A program made the position numbers and the translations under genes. Under the pieces are notes generated by a model, which was given only the letters and a program-made list of their open reading frames with translations, was not told the DNA's origin and ran no database searches. 64,000 bases of DNA from Bradyrhizobium barranii subsp. barranii (lineage in GTDB: Bacteria > Pseudomonadota > Alphaproteobacteria > Rhizobiales > Xanthobacteraceae), in NCBI RefSeq assembly GCF_017565645.3, contig NZ_CP086136.1, forward strand, positions 9,779,501 to 9,843,500, given 5' to 3'. Of the stretch, positions 61,198 through 64,000 are shown in pieces; the first letter of the stretch is position 1; each line of letters starts with the position of its first letter.

Positions 61198-62982
61198 CTA
61201 CGCTGCCAGAACCAGTTCGCCAACCTCGCTCATGCCGGCGTCGCGATCGCCGAGCAGCAGCGCTGCGATCTTCGCTTGCGCGGCATTTTCCGTCAGCCGG
61301 AACGGATCGCTCGGCGCAACGCGATGGTCGATCACCAGCCGCGACAGCAGGAGCCGGCGCGCATCGCCGCGCATTTCGTTGATGCGATGCGCTTCCCAGG
61401 CGAGCGCGACTGCGCTTGCGACGTGATAGAGCAGGCTGGTCGCGCGGCGCGCATCGGCCTCGTTCTCGGAATTGCCAGCGACCTCGCGCGCGAAGCCGAC
61501 GGCGCGATCGACGAGACCGCGCAAATTGTCGCGCCAGGCCTGCGGGACCGACGCGCTATCATCGAGCCGCGCATGCAGATCGGCTGATAGCGCGGATTCA
61601 GCACCGTGGCGGCCGACCGCGCGCCGGAGCGCATCGATCGCGACGATGTTGCCGGTGCCCTCCCAGACCGAGCCGAGATGCGCATCGCGCAGCAGGCGGG
61701 GCGTGGCGAATTCCTCGATATAACCAATGCCGCCGCGCATCTCGAGCGCGTCGCCGCAAACCTTGCGCGCATCGCGCGTCGCACGGAATTTCAGCGTCGG
61801 CGTGAGGATGCGCAGCAGCGCCGCAGCATCCTGACTGCCAGCCTCGGCGCGGTCGAGCGCGTCGGCGGTCAGAAAACTCATCGACAGCGCCTGCTCGACC
61901 GGCAGCATGATCTTCAACATCTGCCGGCGCCCGAGCGGCAGATCGATGATGCGCTTGCCGAACACCACGCGGTTCTTGGCAACCGTCATCGCATCATGAT
62001 AGGCGCGGCGCATCAGAGCGGTGGACTTGACGCCGTTGGAGAGCCGCGACGAATTGACCATCTCGGCCATCTGCACGAAGCCGCGGTCGAGCTTGCCGAC
62101 CGCATAGGCGATCGCGCCTTCGAGCTTGATCTCGCCCGAGGCCATCGAGCGGGTGCCGAGCTTGTCCTTGAGGCGCACGATCCGGTAGTGGTTCTGCGAA
62201 CCGTCGTCGAGGAAGCGCGGCATCAGGAACAGGCCGACGCCGCGCGTGCCGGGGCCGGCGCCTTCAGGACGCGCCAGCAGCATCACGACCTTGGCATCTG
62301 CATTCGAGCAGAACCATTTCTCGCCATGGAGGCGCCAATGGTCGCCCTCCTGCACGGCGCGCGTGGTCAGCGTACCGACATCGGAGCCACCCTCCTTCTC
62401 GGTCATGAACTGGCCGCCCTGGGTCAGCTTGCTCATGTCGGTCTGGGTCAGGCCGGCGAGATATTTCGCCTTCAGCGCCTCGCTGCCGAAATTCGCCAGG
62501 AGCTTGGCGCAGCCGTCGGTGACGTTGATCGGGCAGCCCATGCCGAATTCGGTCTGGTTGAACAGGAAGGTGAAGGCGTGCTTGGCCACGACGGGATATT
62601 TGTCCGGCCAGCCCATGATGCCCTTGCGGATCGAGAGCGCATGGATGCCGAACTCGCCGAACGCGGCGTTCTCCAGTTCGCGATAGGCCGGGTGATATTC
62701 GATCCACTGCACGTCGCGGCCGAACTTGTCGCGCTGGTGCAGCACCGGCGTGTGCCGGTCGGCGAGCCGCGCGCAATCGTCGAGATGGCCACCGGCGAGT
62801 TCGCCGAGGCGATCGAGATGCGGCTCGATGTGGCGGAACAGCGGGTCCGGCAGATGGATACGCAACAGATCCGTCAGCGCCGGATCGGCGCGATAGAAAT
62901 TCATGCCTGATGTATCGGGCGCCAGCAGACCGGATGGTGCGGCCGCGACACTTTTTGGCTCACCTGTGACCGGCTTGTGCAT
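61198..62982 (-). CDS. AidB-like acyl-CoA dehydrogenase
   Basis: 594 residues, longer than simple acyl-CoA dehydrogenases, with the AidB-type N-terminal extension. FAD contacts are in LTQGGQFMTEKEGGSDVGTL and RLHGEKWFCSNADA; MRGGIGYIEEFATPRLLRDA is near the C-terminus. AidB proteins are induced by alkylation stress and bind DNA, while other members act in catabolism; the role here is unresolved. The longest start, 62982, is kept. Confidence 0.9.
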   Translation of the reverse strand: MHKPVTGEPKSVAAAPSGLLAPDTSGMNFYRADPALTDLLRIHLPDPLFRHIEPHLDRLGELAGGHLDDCARLADRHTPVLHQRDKFGRDVQWIEYHPAYRELENAAFGEFGIHALSIRKGIMGWPDKYPVVAKHAFTFLFNQTEFGMGCPINVTDGCAKLLANFGSEALKAKYLAGLTQTDMSKLTQGGQFMTEKEGGSDVGTLTTRAVQEGDHWRLHGEKWFCSNADAKVVMLLARPEGAGPGTRGVGLFLMPRFLDDGSQNHYRIVRLKDKLGTRSMASGEIKLEGAIAYAVGKLDRGFVQMAEMVNSSRLSNGVKSTALMRRAYHDAMTVAKNRVVFGKRIIDLPLGRRQMLKIMLPVEQALSMSFLTADALDRAEAGSQDAAALLRILTPTLKFRATRDARKVCGDALEMRGGIGYIEEFATPRLLRDAHLGSVWEGTGNIVAIDALRRAVGRHGAESALSADLHARLDDSASVPQAWRDNLRGLVDRAVGFAREVAGNSENEADARRATSLLYHVASAVALAWEAHRINEMRGDARRLLLSRLVIDHRVAPSDPFRLTENAAQAKIAALLLGDRDAGMSEVGELVLAA

Positions 62983-63204
62983 GATCGTCCTCTTCGTTCC
63001 CGCCCGACGGCAATTCTTATCGCTTGCCGCTTGGGATGATGTCGATCATGCTCCAGTCGCAAAGGCGGATAAAGCCGCAAATTGTCAGGGAGGCATGATC
63101 GCCGTGAAGGAGCAATTCGCTCTGCGGAATTATGATCGACCTGGCTGGTCGTCCGCACGGCGGATGCATAGATCAGCGGCTTCCCGTCTCCGAGAGATCA
63201 CGCT

Positions 63205-63906
63205 ATGGAACATCCGAAATACAAGATCGCCCTCATCGTCGGCGCCGGCGAAGGCCTGAGCGCCTCGCTTGCTCGGCTGCTGTCTGCGCAAGGCATCCGC
63301 GTCGCGCTGGCCGCGCGCAAGATCGAGAAATTAGGCGCGCTCTGTCGCGAGACCGGCGCCAAGGCCTATGCCTGCAACGCCACCGAGCCTGAGGAGGTCG
63401 AGCGGCTGTTCGGCCTGGTCGAACGCGAGCTCGGCACGCCCGACCTCGTCGTCTACAACGCCAGCGGCCGCACGCGCGGGCCGTTCATCGATCTCGTCCC
63501 GGCCGATGTCGCGCAGGCGATCGCGATCAGCGCCTATGGCGGCTTCCTGGTGGCGCAGCAGGCGGCCAAGCGCATGCTGCCGAACAAGCACGGCGCGATC
63601 CTGTTCACCGGCGCGTCCGCCAGCGTCAAGGGCTATGCTCAGTCGGCCTCATTCGCGATGGGCAAGTTCGCGCTGCGAGGGCTGGCGCAGAGCCTGGCGC
63701 GCGAGCTCTCGCCGCAGGGCATCCACATCGCGCATTTCGTGATCGACGGCGGCATCCGCAGCGCGGCGCGCGCGGAGCCCGCCGACAAGCCGGATTCGAT
63801 GCTCGATCCCGACGCGATCGCACAGAGCTACTGGAACGTGTTGCAGCAACCGCGCAGCGCCTGGAGCTGGGAGCTGGAGCTGCGGCCGTGGGTGGAGAAG
63901 TTTTAG
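63205..63906 (+). CDS. SDR-family oxidoreductase with Phe for catalytic Tyr
   Basis: 233 residues with cofactor loop VGAGEGLSASLARLL, NASG in place of NNAG, and TGASASVKGYAQSASFAMGK, where the YxxxK tyrosine reads Phe while Lys is kept. A C-terminal FVIDGGIRS follows. Close relatives in rhizobia share this pattern as I recall, so it may be a distinct non-canonical group. It is divergent from the acyl-CoA dehydrogenase; the 222-nt gap holds no other gene. Confidence 0.85.
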   Translation: MEHPKYKIALIVGAGEGLSASLARLLSAQGIRVALAARKIEKLGALCRETGAKAYACNATEPEEVERLFGLVERELGTPDLVVYNASGRTRGPFIDLVPADVAQAIAISAYGGFLVAQQAAKRMLPNKHGAILFTGASASVKGYAQSASFAMGKFALRGLAQSLARELSPQGIHIAHFVIDGGIRSAARAEPADKPDSMLDPDAIAQSYWNVLQQPRSAWSWELELRPWVEKF

Positions 63907-63916
63907 ACGCGCTGCC

Positions 63917-64000
63917 GTAGGGTGGGCAAAGGCGCGCAGCGCTGTGCCCACTATCACGACGAAACAACAAATGGTGGGCACGCTTCCGCCTTCGCTCTAC
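63917..64000. repeat. intergenic repeat, GTAGGGTGGGCAAAG family, copy 2 (cut by window end)
   Basis: It starts GTAGGGTGGGCAAAGG directly after the SDR stop and contains the inner GTGCCCACTAT and ATGGTGGGCAC. The right arm runs past the window edge. It is the partner of the element at 51499. Confidence 0.7.

Noticed and set aside
60043..61587. 514-codon plus-strand open frame
   Set aside because: It is antisense to the alcohol dehydrogenase and acyl-CoA dehydrogenase genes, whose motifs are unmistakable. Long antisense frames are expected at this GC content.
61606..62910. 434-codon plus-strand open frame
   Set aside because: Antisense to the acyl-CoA dehydrogenase; histidine/arginine-rich composition with no motif.

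Overview
The window looks like chromosome from a Bradyrhizobium-type alphaproteobacterium. It is GC-rich and carries FixJ/NodW-type and HWE-type two-component genes, an iron-control (Irr) box in front of an mbfA-like gene, and several families of palindromic intergenic repeats of the sort common in Bradyrhizobium and Rhodopseudomonas. The genus is an inference from gene style, because no rRNA is present.

Two landscapes meet at an initiator tRNA-fMet gene at about 43.0 kb. The left part (1-43 kb) reads as accessory DNA: short co-directional cassettes, stress and catabolic functions, decayed genes, and none of the intergenic repeats. The right part (43-64 kb) reads as resident chromosome: dehydrogenases, hydrolases, amidase, MbfA and acyl-CoA dehydrogenase, with about ten repeat elements between genes.

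Left part. 1-2.4 kb (minus) is the urease cluster ureD-ureA-hupE/ureJ-ureB-ureC, with ureC leaving the window. 2.5-5.1 kb (minus) holds a beta-propeller lactonase-like protein and two cytochrome P460-type haem proteins. 5.3-6.9 kb (minus) is an amidase. 7.1-9.0 kb (plus) is a compact cassette of a sulfite-oxidase-fold molybdoenzyme, an FAD/NAD reductase, a zinc-ribbon DUF6510 protein and a small coiled-coil protein. 9.0-12.2 kb (minus) has a DUF2000 protein, an SDR, a quinone-oxidoreductase-like enzyme and an alpha/beta hydrolase.

12.4-31.4 kb is a signalling and oxidative-stress district. It contains an AraC regulator, a FixJ-type response regulator with a frameshifted kinase, a TMEM175-like channel, and three DUF417/RclC-like membrane proteins. 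It also has an HWE kinase, two secreted proteins ending in ICRGC, and an operon of receiver, ECF sigma factor and EgtD. A giant Ser/Thr kinase-ATPase-histidine kinase gene is broken by two frameshifts. The district ends with a DUF427 protein and an RclR-like AraC regulator followed by an AhpD-like protein. Two copies of a perfect CCCATAC-N4-GTATGGG palindrome mark promoters here.

31.4-36.3 kb holds a LysR regulator divergent from an Old Yellow Enzyme, then a monooxygenase-like protein, a hydrolase and a metallo-beta-lactamase-fold protein. 37.2-38.3 kb is an SDR divergent from an ArsR regulator over a perfect inverted repeat. 38.5-42.8 kb has a PhzF protein and an overlapping operon of type III polyketide synthase, isoprenylcysteine-type methyltransferase and MFS exporter.

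Right part. This contains an aldehyde dehydrogenase, a GMC oxidoreductase, an SDR with an internal stop, CvpA, an SDR coupled to a quinone reductase, and DUF3775. It continues with two metallo-beta-lactamase-fold paralogues (one frameshifted), a fumarylacetoacetase-family enzyme, a GST, a serine hydrolase, an epoxide hydrolase and MbfA. It ends with a second amidase, an NTF2-like protein, a zinc alcohol dehydrogenase, an acyl-CoA dehydrogenase and an SDR.

Five apparent disruptions (both large sensor kinases, one MBL gene, one SDR, one HAD remnant) are concentrated enough that assembly quality should be checked before reading biology into them.
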